64,000 nt of DNA from Medicago truncatula (lineage: Eukaryota > Streptophyta > Magnoliopsida > Fabales > Fabaceae): the NCBI RefSeq assembly GCF_003473485.1, contig NC_053046.1:1622001-1686000 (forward strand), read 5' to 3'. The notes under the pieces were generated by a model. The model did not search any database. It worked only from the letters and a program-made list of their open reading frames with translations, and was not told the DNA's origin. Below, piece by piece: positions 12,401 to 22,973 of this stretch. The stretch's first letter is position 1, and each line of letters starts with the position of its first letter. The position numbers and the translations under genes were made by a program.

Positions 12401-14744
12401 ATGACAAATTTCACGTATATAATGTGTTTTCAATATTCGTACAATAGTGCAACAAGGAAAACTAACAATAAATATTCGTAAGTAAGTAGCTGCAAATAAA
12501 CAGATGTAAGCCTAAGGAAAGTAGAAGTATAGTAGAAGCTAAACCTGAAAATATAGTCATGTCTTCGTCATTGTCTAGTTCTGTTTCAGAAGAATCTGAT
12601 TCTGATTTAATAGAAGCAGTTTCAGAAGAATCAGATTCAACATCATTCAGAAAAGCAGATTCGCTCTCCTCAGCAAATGAACTTCCATAAGCATACTCCC
12701 CAAGTTGGGAAGATATTGGAACATGGGCTAGAGTTTCATTGTAATCCAGAGAATCACTAGACTCAGGCGGCAAGTACACACATTTGCTCCTCTTTGCTCG
12801 GAATGCTGCACCTATTTGCCCAGATCCTGAAAACAAAACACAGCAGGTTATAAGACATACCTAATCTTCACTAATTTATAATTTAATACACACACACCTC
12901 TTTATTTAATATTAGTCACTCAATTCCTCGTTTACTTTTTCTTTAGCCAAAGATAACTTCGACTGTACTTCCTAAGTGAAGAACATAACTTGGTATATTG
13001 GGGCTTTGAATCATAATAAGGCGAGAGCTTCCCTCTCAAAGGTCCAAAGGAAAATTAGGGCTTTGTTTGGTAAAAAATAGCGGAAGGCTTATAAGCTAGC
13101 TTATAGCTAATAGCGGATAAGCTCATAAGTCAAAAGGAAAATTAGGAGTCTGGTAAAAAATAGCGAATGACTTATAAGCAAGATTATAGCTGATAGCATA
13201 CAAGCTAAGCTGATTGAACTTATAATATCCGGTAAAATTAGCGGTTGAAGTAGCTTATAAATATGAAATGACATAAAAAAAATGTATACATAATTAATAT
13301 TTATTTTTTTCAATTAAGATTGCAAGGGTAAAATTGAGATAAAAACTGATAAGCTATAAGCTACTTGAATTAGCTTATCAAAAAACGCTAAAAGCACATA
13401 AAAATAAGCTATAAGCTCTTGAGGAAATGACGGTTACCAAACAAGTTTTCTTTTTAGTCATACAAACTTATAAGCTCAAACATGTGTCTTACTTACCAAA
13501 CAGAGCCTAGAGCCCACAGTCCTACAAGTCTCTTTTCCAATATATTGCCATGTCGCGTGTGATTTTGTTTTTTCCCTAATTTTTTTCTTAAAATTTCTGA
13601 ATGTGTGACTAAACCCTTCTCAATAGTATTATACAATCTAAAATTGGTTTAATCAGAAGCAATACCTAATTTATCTTGTTTCCTTAACATCTGCCTTTCA
13701 AGCTCCAGGGCGTGGAGAATAGCATCTTCTCTTCGTGCATATTTCTCTCTTTTCTTCAACGGCATACCCAGAGCAGTCTCCGCCCTTTCAATGGATGCAT
13801 CAAATTCGCCGCATCTGAACGGCTTCACTCGCTTGGACTTCTCCAAATTATACCAATCTCTGTTAAAAAATATACCAACGCAAACGAGGGCAAATTAACA
13901 AAATAGACTGACACAAACAAGGGCAAATCAACATAAACAACACAGACAAGTGCAAATCAACAAAATGAACCAACACAAACAAGGGCAAATCAAACATATA
14001 AACAACACAACTAAGGGCAATTCAACAAACACAAACAAGGGAAAATCAACAAAATATACAGACACAAACAAGGACAAATCAACAAAATAGACCAACGCAA
14101 ACAAGTGAAAATCAACATAATAGACAACACAAACAAGGGCCAATCAACATAAACAAGGGAAAATCAATAAAATATACAAACATAAACAAGGGTAACTCAA
14201 CATAAAGAACACAAACAAGGGCAAATCAACATAAACGCCACTGATAAAAGTCAACAATCATTTCATTGGATATGTAGAAAGTTTCTCAATCCGCCCCTAG
14301 TATGCTCAAATCAATCAAAATACACTACATGAAGCACAATTCCAATATAAAGCCGAATTTTAGTGTGGCGGATTGAGAAATTAACCAAAAATTAACATGG
14401 GTTCATAATTTCATAACACAAAAATAACTTCTTTTTCACAAACATCTACTATGCAGAAAAGCTTAAGCGCACTAACAATCTAAAAAAATGTAAATTGAAC
14501 TAAAAACTGAAAACCCAAAACAAAAACAAAAAAATACTGAATTTGAAGAAAAGGGCATTTACACGCTGGCATCTTCTCTTCCCAGAAGCTTCACCGGAGT
14601 TCCGGATCGAGGTGAGGTCAGATGAGAAGCGGCAAGGTCATCAGGATCGAGTATTTGACCCGGCCACCACGAACCGTTTCTTCTTCGGACCCAAACAAGC
14701 GATCCAACGGCGCAATCCTCTGCACCTAAACCCTCCCCATCCAT
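9495..14744 (-). CDS. PWWP-domain protein (At1g51745-like)
   Basis: Four exons join in phase: 14744-14563, 13859-13666, 12826-12545 and 10702-9495, giving 621 residues. Exon 1 encodes the start of a PWWP (Tudor-superfamily) fold, GSLVWVRRRNGSWWPGQI (residues 14-31), then VKLLGREDASV. Exon 2 completes it with DWYNLEKSKRVKPFRCGEFD. PWWP domains bind methylated histone tails and DNA, so a nuclear chromatin role is likely. The rest is a long plant-specific region rich in Ser and acidic runs (DSSETELDNDEDM, ETDDDNEEQES). It has conserved-looking blocks WDEWPWEDQPALKEY and LPPAWRTARRTANFRVPRP and ends in a basic tail. This order matches the plant family annotated as uncharacterised At1g51745-like. 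Intron 3 and intron 2 carry MITEs and intron 1 a minisatellite. The biochemical target is unknown. Confidence 0.9.
10748..10990. repeat. hAT-like MITE in PWWP intron 3
   Basis: Imperfect terminal inverted repeats, CCTGTTTGCATGAAGAGCTTA on the left and the complement of ATAAGTACTCCCAAACAAG on the right. The interior is full of TAAGCTGTTTTCATAAG words. It belongs to the same broad family as 13050-13510 and 28528-28735. Confidence 0.6.
11275..11355. repeat. short tandem duplication
   Basis: The unit TCTAG(T/C)ATTCAAATTGTC plus TAGAATATT occurs twice in direct order within PWWP intron 3. Confidence 0.7.
13050..13512. repeat. hAT-like MITE(s), possibly nested, in PWWP intron 2
   Basis: Outer ends GGGCTTTGTTTGGTAAAAAA and CTTACCAAACAGAGCC are inverse complements. 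Inside, AGTCTGGTAAAAAATAGCG (near 13150) and GGTTACCAAACAAG (near 13430) are a second pair. This suggests one copy inside another or an internal duplication. The interior is rich in TATAAGCTA words and non-coding. Confidence 0.7.
13872..14240. repeat. minisatellite in PWWP intron 1
   Basis: About thirteen imperfect copies of a unit built on ACAAACAAGGGCAAATCAAC with a variable spacer (ATAAACA, AAAATAGACCA and similar), unit length roughly 22-32 bp. Copies differ by point changes and spacer length, so the array looks old. Confidence 0.85.
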
Positions 14745-15150
14745 CTCCTCCGCTCCCCTCCGCTTAACTTTCTTTCGCTTCCCCAGTTTGATGAATTTAT
14801 ACGGTGGCGCAACCGCCGCCGGTGAAGGAAAACGATGAACGGCGCAGGATTGTGAAAACGCTTTCAGTTGTGTGGATTAGGGCACAAAATTTCATTCAGA
14901 TTTGGGGGAATTGCATTTTCTAGGGTTTTCAATTTTGATTTTGAACAAGTTAAAAATTGAAGTTTGAATCTTCTAGAAGGACCGGTTTGGATTTGGTTAA
15001 TGATGTGGCGGAGATGACCACGGTAGTTGTCAAGGGTTGCTCAATCAAGTGTGACTTGTAACTAATCCTAGTTGTAAGGCAAGGGTTAGTCTACTAGGGG
15101 TAGTAGAATAGTATTTTTAAATTATTAATTCATTATCAATTATCAATGTT
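14745..15150. promoter_or_regulatory. PWWP-gene 5' flank
   Basis: Upstream of the PWWP start codon, transcription toward lower coordinates. The first 100 bp is comparatively GC-rich and purine/pyrimidine-skewed, as for a 5' untranslated region. No TATA element was convincingly placed. Confidence 0.35.
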
Positions 15151-15209
15151 GTCGAACATATCTTTTCTAATATAAATCACCAGACATTCAATCTTTTTCA
15201 TTGATTCAT

Positions 15210-16400
15210 CTCTAATTTGATTATAGGTAATTTAAAGTCTCTGTAGTTTCTATAGCGGAAAATGATCGTTCGACTATTGTGCAACAAGCGAAATATTGCT
15301 TAGTTTAAAAGTCGGTAGACTGTTGGCATATTTTTTAAAAGATGGCTTATTTTATTTTTTTTTAAGATGCAAATTCAACACTCCTTCGCATATAAATTAT
15401 GTCAGTTTCAAGTTGATTACCAAGCATCATCAATTTAGTTAGGGTGAATTTATTTGGAGAAAATTTTGCAAATTCAATCAGCTTTATCTTGTCAAAAATA
15501 GAGAACTAGTTGATTCGACACAAACAAGTCATATAAATGAGTATCATTGTATTTGTCTACTTAAAATGAATATTAAATTCTTGAAAATGCACGTATGCGA
15601 CACTATAAAATAATTCAATGCAATAATGGTTTTGTGTCGTGAAAGATTCAAAATTACCTTGGAGTTTTGATTTTCCACAAAAGTACACATAGTCCATGTT
15701 TGGAATGTTCATGCCCCGCCCATTGCAAAATAAATCTACATCCTTCAATATAGGATCTCGTTCATCATCTCTTAAAGTTTGTAATCACTCTTTTGTGGTG
15801 TTAACCATTGGTGATGTCTTGATCTTTCTTTTGCAATGCGTCTAACAATTCATTTGAAATATCCAAGTCATTTTTCATTAAATGTAACACGAGTGCAAAA
15901 CTAAAATTGTCCATTAGAAGTATAAGACCATTTGCTTCGCCTCTTGCATCCTTAACTGATACTTCTTCTTTTAACATTTCAAGAACACCAGTTACAGAAT
16001 TATACATCAATATTAAATTAACCAAAGTTGCAAAGTGCAAATTCCAACGAGAATCAACTAGTCACTTGCAACTAGTTTCTTGATTCAAACATTTTCCACT
16101 TACAATTTCTCCGTTTTACAGTGCATACCTGACCTTAATTCTTTGTATTTCACGAAGTATGAGATTTTGTTTGCAATATCCCCCAACAACTTCTAATAAC
16201 GTTGATATTCAGTTAAAGAGAAGGAAAACTTTAAGGTGGTCCTTGACGATAGCAACCCATTTAAGTTGTAATTGATGAGAAAAATAATGTAGATAAAATG
16301 CTTACAGACTTTCCCTTAAAATCAAACTTTTAAGATAAGAAAATTGTCTTTGCATGTTGATAGCACCGCCATAACCTTGTCCACGAATTCCGGAAGTAGT
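15210..16400 (-). mobile_element. decayed hAT transposase (TTF/ZMYM1-like)
   Basis: On the minus strand, in order from high to low coordinates, several pieces of a plant hAT transposase of the TTF-type zinc finger / ZMYM1-like group are readable. They are GYGGAINMQRQFSYLKSLI (about 16375-16320), AFYLHYFSHQLQLKWVAIVK (about 16295-16240), SFALVLHLMKNDLDISNELL and ALQKKDQDI (about 15910-15805), DLFCNGRGMNIPNMDYVYF (about 15735-15680) and the C-terminal dimerisation piece IVERSFSAIETTETLNYL (about 15290-15230). Several stops and frameshifts separate them, so the copy is dead. Ends and target duplication were not identified. Confidence 0.8.
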
Positions 16401-17500
16401 ATTCTTTCTCATTCGATGGTAATTTCCTCTTACAAAATTCTCCATATTCACATGCAACAGCAGCAGCAACGAAGAAAAACAATAAAATTAAGAAATGCAA
16501 ATATATTCTCAAATGAAAGTATAGTTGACCATGTTAAGTAACATAACAACATAACTCGTTGAAAATATTAAAGATTAACAAACAATTCAGAACATTATTT
16601 AGACAGATTTGAACAAGATCAAAAATAAAAAAATTACATTCATCATAGATTGTATTTCACAATGAAAGAACATATTATCTCCTTTAAAAGTGCAACAACG
16701 GTGAAAAAATTGAAGATTCTATGCGGACAATATCTCCAACGGTGTAAACAACTATACTTGCAACAAAAAAGATCAACAAAATATTTTATTTTCGTTGGCG
16801 CATGATATGAAACTAAAGCAATACAATCTGAATCGGAATAACAATACAATTTAAAGCATAATCTGAATATGTACAAAAATACAATCTAAAATATTAAATT
16901 ATTTACTTAATATACAATTTTTATATCATAGGGTCACAACACACTATATTAACAAAAAGTTGGTAAGTACACACTTGCAATGAACAATTCACACTTGCAT
17001 ATTTCAATAAACAATTAAAAACCTATTTTTCGGATCAACACAAGTTCACACTTGAAATTACATTAACATCCAATAAAACTAAGAAATGAATTACATATCA
17101 ACAAACAATTCACATCAACGTGATAGAGGAATCAATTAAGCTAAGAAAGGAATTTAACATTGCATTTGCAAAAATTTCTGAAATCAAAATTTTGCAAAAC
17201 CTAATAAATTATTTTATAAGATTCATTACCTTAGTGGTTGTTTCAATGTTGATATACGTTGAAAGAGATATCGGTGGCTTAAATGGTTGCTTCTTGAAAA
17301 GAGAGATATGGTCATAGTGGGTCGCTCTGTCACAAGAAGGAATGAAGGTTTTGAGATTTTCTTTTGTCGAAAGAGTTTAGGGTTGGAGAGAAGGTAAAGA
17401 TAGAATGAATTTGAAAATTGGTGAATTGAAATTGGTTTGGACCTTTTTGGATAAGTACTTTAAAAAAATTAATATATTACCTTTTAGTATGACCTTTTAA
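16401..17500. other. AT-rich stretch, perhaps the 5' part of the hAT relic
   Basis: No convincing domain. A basic/Ser-rich minus-strand stretch around 17330-17245 could be the N-terminal exon of the neighbouring transposase, but this rests only on position and composition. Confidence 0.3.
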
Positions 17501-18250
17501 TGGGATTTGGACCCATCCTGAAGTCTCTGCTCGAGCAAGAATGTCTTCATCCTATTGTTTTGACCTCAGGCTAGACAAATTCTTTGGCCAACATATTGAC
17601 GTAATCACTCGTCACTTTCCCATCGCCTCGATGATAGTTGTCGGCGACGCGATCATCTTTGAATGTTTGTGGGAGGCAATGAAAGGGGTTGTCATCTACT
17701 TCACGAGTTACAAACACTTGTTAATGGATTAACGGTATACTCTTAAACCAAGATACGACTCCTTTCTTTAGGGAGATCACAAATAACTGTAATTTCATTG
17801 GTTTGGCGGTCCTTTGATAGCTCAACATCATCTTACCATTTTCCTAGTGGTCATCAGGATCCATTAGGTATTCGTATGATTCCATCAAAGGTGGATTTCA
17901 GAAGTTCTAGGTGAACATCCTTAAGAATGATCCATTTTGAAATAAATTTTCCTCAAAGTGTAGTGACTTATGGAATTGAAGCGACCCTCCTTATTGGATT
18001 CTAATGAGGAAACATTTTCTCTTCCTCCCCTGCTACGACAGAGAGGTGAATTTCCATGTCTATCCATGTTTCTGCGTCCTTTGTGGCGCTGGAGAGAGTG
18101 ACCTTATTTTGAGGGAGAACTAGTTGTCTTGTGTTTTTGAGTCCTTTTGTCCTTCATTTTGTGTTTCCTATGACGGTCTCTCTAACGCCCTATTTTATTA
18201 TTTATTTATTTTATTGCGTTTAGATGTCTTTTTATAATCTAGTCAATTTA
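17501..18250. other. unassigned, less AT-rich stretch
   Basis: Base composition is more balanced than the surroundings and codon-like runs exist on both strands (for example 17541-17732 on plus), but no family was recognised. It may be remnant coding sequence of a mobile element. Confidence 0.3.
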
Positions 18251-18294
18251 TTTTGATGAATGATATTTTGTTATGTTATATGTTGGTATTTATT

Positions 18295-18515
18295 AGTATA
18301 ATATATATGTTATCTGGTGTAGAAATATATATGTTATCTGATGTAGAAATATATTTGTTATTTGGTGTAGAAATATGTATAAATATATATGTTATGTGGT
18401 GTAGAAATATATTTGTTATTTGGTGTAGAAATATATGTTAACTGGTGTAGAAATATATTTGTTATAGAGATATATTTGTTATTTGAGATAGAAATATATT
18501 TGTTATAGAAATATT
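18295..18515. repeat. AT-rich minisatellite
   Basis: About nine copies of a 22-25 bp unit of the form GGTGTAGAAATATATTTGTTAT, with drift at the edges. Confidence 0.85.
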
Positions 18516-18539
18516 ATATATATATATTAAAATAGAATA

Positions 18540-20330
18540 TTGAGGTGTGAGGGGCAGATTTGGAATAAGGGAGAATATGTTAGGTTTATAAAAGAGAGGT
18601 TAGGAATAAATAAACATATACGAAAAACAAGTTTTTGGGAAAAAAAGGGAGAAACCAAGAGAAGAGAAGAGTCAGAAGAGAAAGCGGTAGAACCTTGCGA
18701 TTATCTAACCTAAGGTAAGGGTGTGACTAACCTTCTTTAATCATAAGTATGTAATCCTGAAAAAGGGTTTAACCTTGTAGTTGTTAATAGGTTTTGATGT
18801 TGTAAAATTAGAGTTTATTTGCAAAATTGATTGTTGAAAGAGTAGGTAAACCATTGAATTAACGTAAGGGTGGGACTAGCTTTCTCTAATAATGAGTTGT
18901 ATAATTCTAAAAAAAGGGTTTACCCTTGTATTTATTGTTAGTTTTGATGTTATAGAAATTAGGGTTAGATTTCATTCATAATCTTTTGTATAATCTCTTT
19001 TTCTACTTCTACCCATAAGTGTCTATGTGTATAAAGTGATTATTGTGGATTTAATTGGTGAAATTTGTGCTTATGTTTTGATGCAATGTTTGGGTATGTG
19101 AATTTGATGTTAATTAAGTTGTTGATGATGAATTTATATGCTCAAGTTATCTATATATGTATACTTGTGTTTTTGCTCAAAATTGATGAAGTATAATGTT
19201 GTTGTTGATGAATTCACTTCTGATTGTTGTTGTTTTTGTTATGAGATGTTGTTTTTGATGATTGAAACTTTGGGTACTTTTAACCATAGAGCTTGAAGTG
19301 AACTTTTGTTGTTCTTGAGAACTTTTATGAAAAATGTGATTTTTGTAAAATAATGTTTTGAGTCAAGTTTTATATGGTTTTGAGTGCCTTATCATGTATA
19401 GAAATGTTTAAACAAGTTTTGGAATCAAATTTGGGCATTGGGAAGTCAAAATTGGGATTTTGGGGTGAAAAATGGGTTTTTCCCGAGAGCTGCACAATGA
19501 TAGATTCCCTGTTTCGCGTTCTTGCGTCTTTTTCACACATTTCTGTTTTGAATTGGCCTTTGGTGTGAACATGAAAGTTTTAGATAATTGTGTTATCTTT
19601 CTAGTGGCTTTGGTTTGACTTGAAAATGATTTTTAACTTTTGAGTTATGATGAAAATACTCGAAGGAGGTCTTAATGAAATTTTATGAAAATTCCGCATA
19701 ACTATTTCTAGGTCAACCCAAAACTTATGGATTTTCTCCAAACTTCAAAGCTTGTGTACTATGAGTTCAATTAACGTGTTTAAGAGTATTTAACCTATGT
19801 TGTGATGAATCTAAATTGGTTTGACGTGAATATCGTTGATTGATGAATTATTATATGAATGTATATGTTGATGAGTATGATGTTATATGATGTTGCTCAT
19901 GATTGATGAAGTATTATATGAATGTATATGTTAATGAATATGATGTCATATGATGTTGTTAATGATTGATGAACTATTATATGAATGTATATGTTGATGA
20001 ATATGATGTTGTTAATGATTGATGAAGTATTATATGAAAGTATATGTTGATGAATATGATGTTACATGATGTTGTTCATAATTGATGAATTATGATATTA
20101 TAATGCGAAGTCGTTGTTGTTATCGTTGCGGTTGTTGTCGTCAATGTCGTTAAAGTTGCAAGTTGTTGTCGATGTCGATAAAGTTGTCTAAGTTGTTGAA
20201 GCTGTCTAAGTTGCAAGTTTTATAAGTTGTTGAAGTTGTGTAAGTTGTTAAAGTTGTTGGTTGATGAGTCATTGCATACTCATTAAAGTTGAGGGTTTGA
20301 TGCCCTGTTGGATGTATAATCATTCATATA
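18540..20330. mobile_element. possible LTR-derived fossil
   Basis: A long non-coding stretch with features I associate with long terminal repeats of plant Ty3/gypsy elements: a duplicated block AAGGTAAGGGTG...GGGTTTAACC (about 18690-18815 and 18855-18975), a GTTTCGCGTTCTTGCGTC-type block near 19510, a satellite-like interior, and GAGTCATTGCATACTCAT / TTTGATGCCC near the right end. No internal coding region is present, so it would be a solo or partial LTR, old and incomplete. The assignment is by resemblance only. Confidence 0.35.
19840..20097. repeat. tandem repeat, about 63-bp unit
   Basis: Four imperfect copies of a unit containing GAATTATTATATGAATGTAT and GATGTTGTTCATGATTGATG. One copy is shorter. 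It lies inside the possible LTR-derived stretch and is followed by a GTTGTTG(A/T)AGTTG-rich run to about 20265. Confidence 0.85.
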
Positions 20331-20631
20331 TTATGAAAATATTTGATTAACAAAAATTAGGTAAATCTCGCAATAATAACAACAATTCCAATGCAATAAG
20401 AACAATATAAATTAAATCTTTAGTTGATTGTGTTATATTTGAAGAAAAAAAAAACTATAACTAAATTCGATAAAATAAACATAAAATTAAGTGTAATAAA
20501 AACGGAATGACGTAATGTTAGTATTGATGTTATTTTTGATATAAAGAAATTGTCAATTGTAATGTTATCTTAGTCTCTCTCCCTTTTTTTTTTTTTTAAT
20601 TTTATTTATGTTTTACAAAATTAAAAAAAAA

Positions 20632-21306
20632 GGCTTAAATGCGATTTTACCCTCCTATTTTGATTGAATATGAATTTTACCCCTCCTATTTTAAAACTCG
20701 GAATTTTACCCCCTCTATTTTGATTGAATCGGAATTTTGCCCCCTTATTTTAAAACTCGGAATTTTACCCCCTCTATTTTACGTTTTTCAGAATTTTACC
20801 CCTTATTTTAAAATAAAGAACCAAAAAATACTAGAAAAATAAAGAAATGATTAGAAAATATTAATTTGGTAAAAAAATATAGGGAAAACACAAAAAAAAA
20901 AAAAAAAAAAACTTAAAAATAGAAAAACAATGAAATTACAAGAAAAAATTCAATTAAGAATACATGAAAAAACTAGTTTGCACCTCTATATTTTTGTTAT
21001 TTTCATACTAGTTTTTTATTTTATTTTTAGAGATCATACTAGTTTTATGCATTTTTTCTAGTATTTTTTATTCATTTTTTTTAGTATTTTTTTGGTTTTA
21101 TTTTTATTTTTTCATTAAAAAACATTTAATACAAATAATTAATTATGTGGATAAAATAGGGGGAGGGGGCAAAATCCTGAAAAACATAAAGTAGGGGGGT
21201 AAAATTCCGAGTTTTAAAATAAGGGGGGCAAAATCCCAATTCAATCAAAATAGAGGGGGTAAAATTCCAAGTTTTAAAATAGGGGAGGTAAAATTGCATT
21301 TAAGCC
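20632..21306. mobile_element. Mutator-like MITE with long TIRs
   Basis: 675 bp. Terminal inverted repeats of about 150 bp begin GGCTTAAATGCGATTTTACC and end GGTAAAATTGCATTTAAGCC. Each arm contains two to three tandem modules of the type CGGAATTTTACCCCCTCTATT. The interior is low-complexity and non-coding. Flanks are A-runs of 8-9 bp, compatible with a 9-bp target duplication but not diagnostic. Confidence 0.85.
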
Positions 21307-21477
21307 TAAAAAAAATTACATAATAACTTACCAAAAAACAAAGAAAACTCTCCACTCCTATATCATTTCTCGTTTTTTTAGGAAATCATTTTGCAAATTT
21401 AAAAGTATCAATTTAATGGTGTGTATATGGTACTTTATTAGTTGTTTAAAAAAACAAAATTACATTTTTTAAAGTTA

Positions 21478-21865
21478 AATTACACCAAAAGTCCTTTAAG
21501 TTATTTAATTGTAATAAATTCGTTCTTTAAAAATTTTCTGTACAAATTAGGTCTTTTAAGTTAATTAATTGTAACAAATCGATCCTTTAAGTTTTTTCCG
21601 TAGCAATTAAGTCCTTTAAGTTATTTAACCGTAACAATTTACGAGATTTAAATTTTTCAAAATGTAATTTATTTGGGGCCTACAAGTTACAATTAAATAA
21701 CTTAAAAAGACATAAGTGTTACAAAAAATATTTAAAAGATTAACTTGTTACAATTAAATAACTTAAAAACGTAAGTGATACATGAAAAACTTAAAACCAA
21801 CATGTTATGATTAAATAACTTAAAAGACGTAAGTGATACATAAAAAGTTTAGATAAGTTAAGTTT
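21478..21865. repeat. TIR element with internally repeated arms
   Basis: The left half has three repeats of AAGTCCTTTAAGTTATTTAA and the right half repeats of the complementary TTAAATAACTTAAAAGACGTAAGTG. Together they form an imperfect inverted repeat. A half copy lies at 41110-41340. Confidence 0.65.
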
Positions 21866-22560
21866 TGAGATTCACCAAGGTTAAGACATATCTAAAGACT
21901 TAATGAACACTTAAAAATATACTTAAACATCATTCAACTAAGAAATTTATACGTCGACAATGGAAGTTGAACCCATAGTCAACCCCTTATCAACGGTGCC
22001 AACTTTCGTTAGCCAAAAATACAAAACCAAGATTTATGAATGATAAATATAAAATATACAAACCAAAATTTGTGAATGATAAATATAAAAAAACGGAACC
22101 AAAATTTCTGAATGATATATTTACAAAAAACATGAGACCAAAATTTGTGACTTATAAATTAAAAAAAAAAACACGGGACCAAGATTTGTGAATGATAAAT
22201 ATAAAAAACATGAGACCATGTTATTTTAAAACAATTCAATTTATATAAAATAGTTTGAAAAAGAATTACATTTAATTGAATATCATATATAAAATTAATC
22301 AAATATAATTCAATTAAATATTTTGAAATTAAAGACAATATTTATATATAAATATCATATATTTTGCTTTTAAATAAATAAATAATCAATAATATCTAAA
22401 CTATCATTATCAAAATTATTTATAAAAAAATATCATATATTCAAGTTTTAATGTAAAAATCGTCCACCCCAACAGGAAAGCACGGGTTTTTTTTACTAGT
22501 TATTAGCAAAAAAAGAAGATATTATATATGATGATTTATCAATTATAACCTTCCCTATAC
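21866..22560. other. AT-rich intergenic
   Basis: Short direct repeats of a unit like GAACCAAAATTTGTGAATGATAAAT (22020-22220, about five copies). Otherwise no feature. Confidence 0.5.
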
Positions 22561-22619
22561 CCGCGAAAAAGTACGCCTTCGTTTCAACGTTAAAGGGCAT
22601 TACAGTCAGTAACAATTAT

Positions 22620-22658
22620 AACGGCTATATCGATAATACCAAAGTAGAAATAGCCGTT
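22620..22658. promoter_or_regulatory. pair of MSA-like AACGG sites, CDC20 promoter
   Basis: TATAACGGCTAT (AACGG at 22620-22624) and TAGCCGTTGC (AACGG on the opposite strand, 22654-22658) form an inverted pair 29 bp apart, about 60-100 bp upstream of the TATA box. AACGG is the core of the M-phase-specific activator element bound by three-repeat MYB (MYB3R) factors, which drive G2/M genes including CDC20. Confidence 0.65.
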
Positions 22659-22691
22659 GCTGTTTCCCAAATGAACTCATTTCTAAATCTC

Positions 22692-22700
22692 AAACCCTAA
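22692..22700 (+). promoter_or_regulatory. telo-box AAACCCTAA
   Basis: An exact AAACCCTAA between the MSA-like pair and the TATA box; common in promoters of growth-related plant genes. Confidence 0.5.
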
Positions 22701-22719
22701 TTCATACATTTCTCTCTGC

Positions 22720-22728
22720 TATATATAA
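22720..22728 (+). promoter_or_regulatory. TATA box of CDC20
   Basis: TATATATAA, 246 bp upstream of the start codon and followed by a CT-rich leader typical of plant 5' untranslated regions. Confidence 0.65.
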
Positions 22729-22973
22729 TCTCTCCCTCATTTCTCTCTAATCATTCAAATCTCTCTCTAACTCTCTATCTCTCTCTTCAGCATCATTACA
22801 AGCAATCTAATCGCTATCACAATAATCGCTTATTACAATAATCGCTTATTTTTCATTTTGTCTAATTCGTTTCTTTTGCAGGGTTCATTTTCTGATTCTT
22901 GATTTCATATCAAGAATTTAATTTCATTTGTTATTATTCTATTTTGTATATTGTTTTTCTTTTCTCTCTAACA

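Noticed and set aside
13872-14240. The regularly spaced repeats could suggest a CRISPR-like array.
   Set aside because: Units are imperfect and spacers are themselves repetitive and A-rich; it lies in an intron of a plant nuclear gene. It is an ordinary minisatellite.
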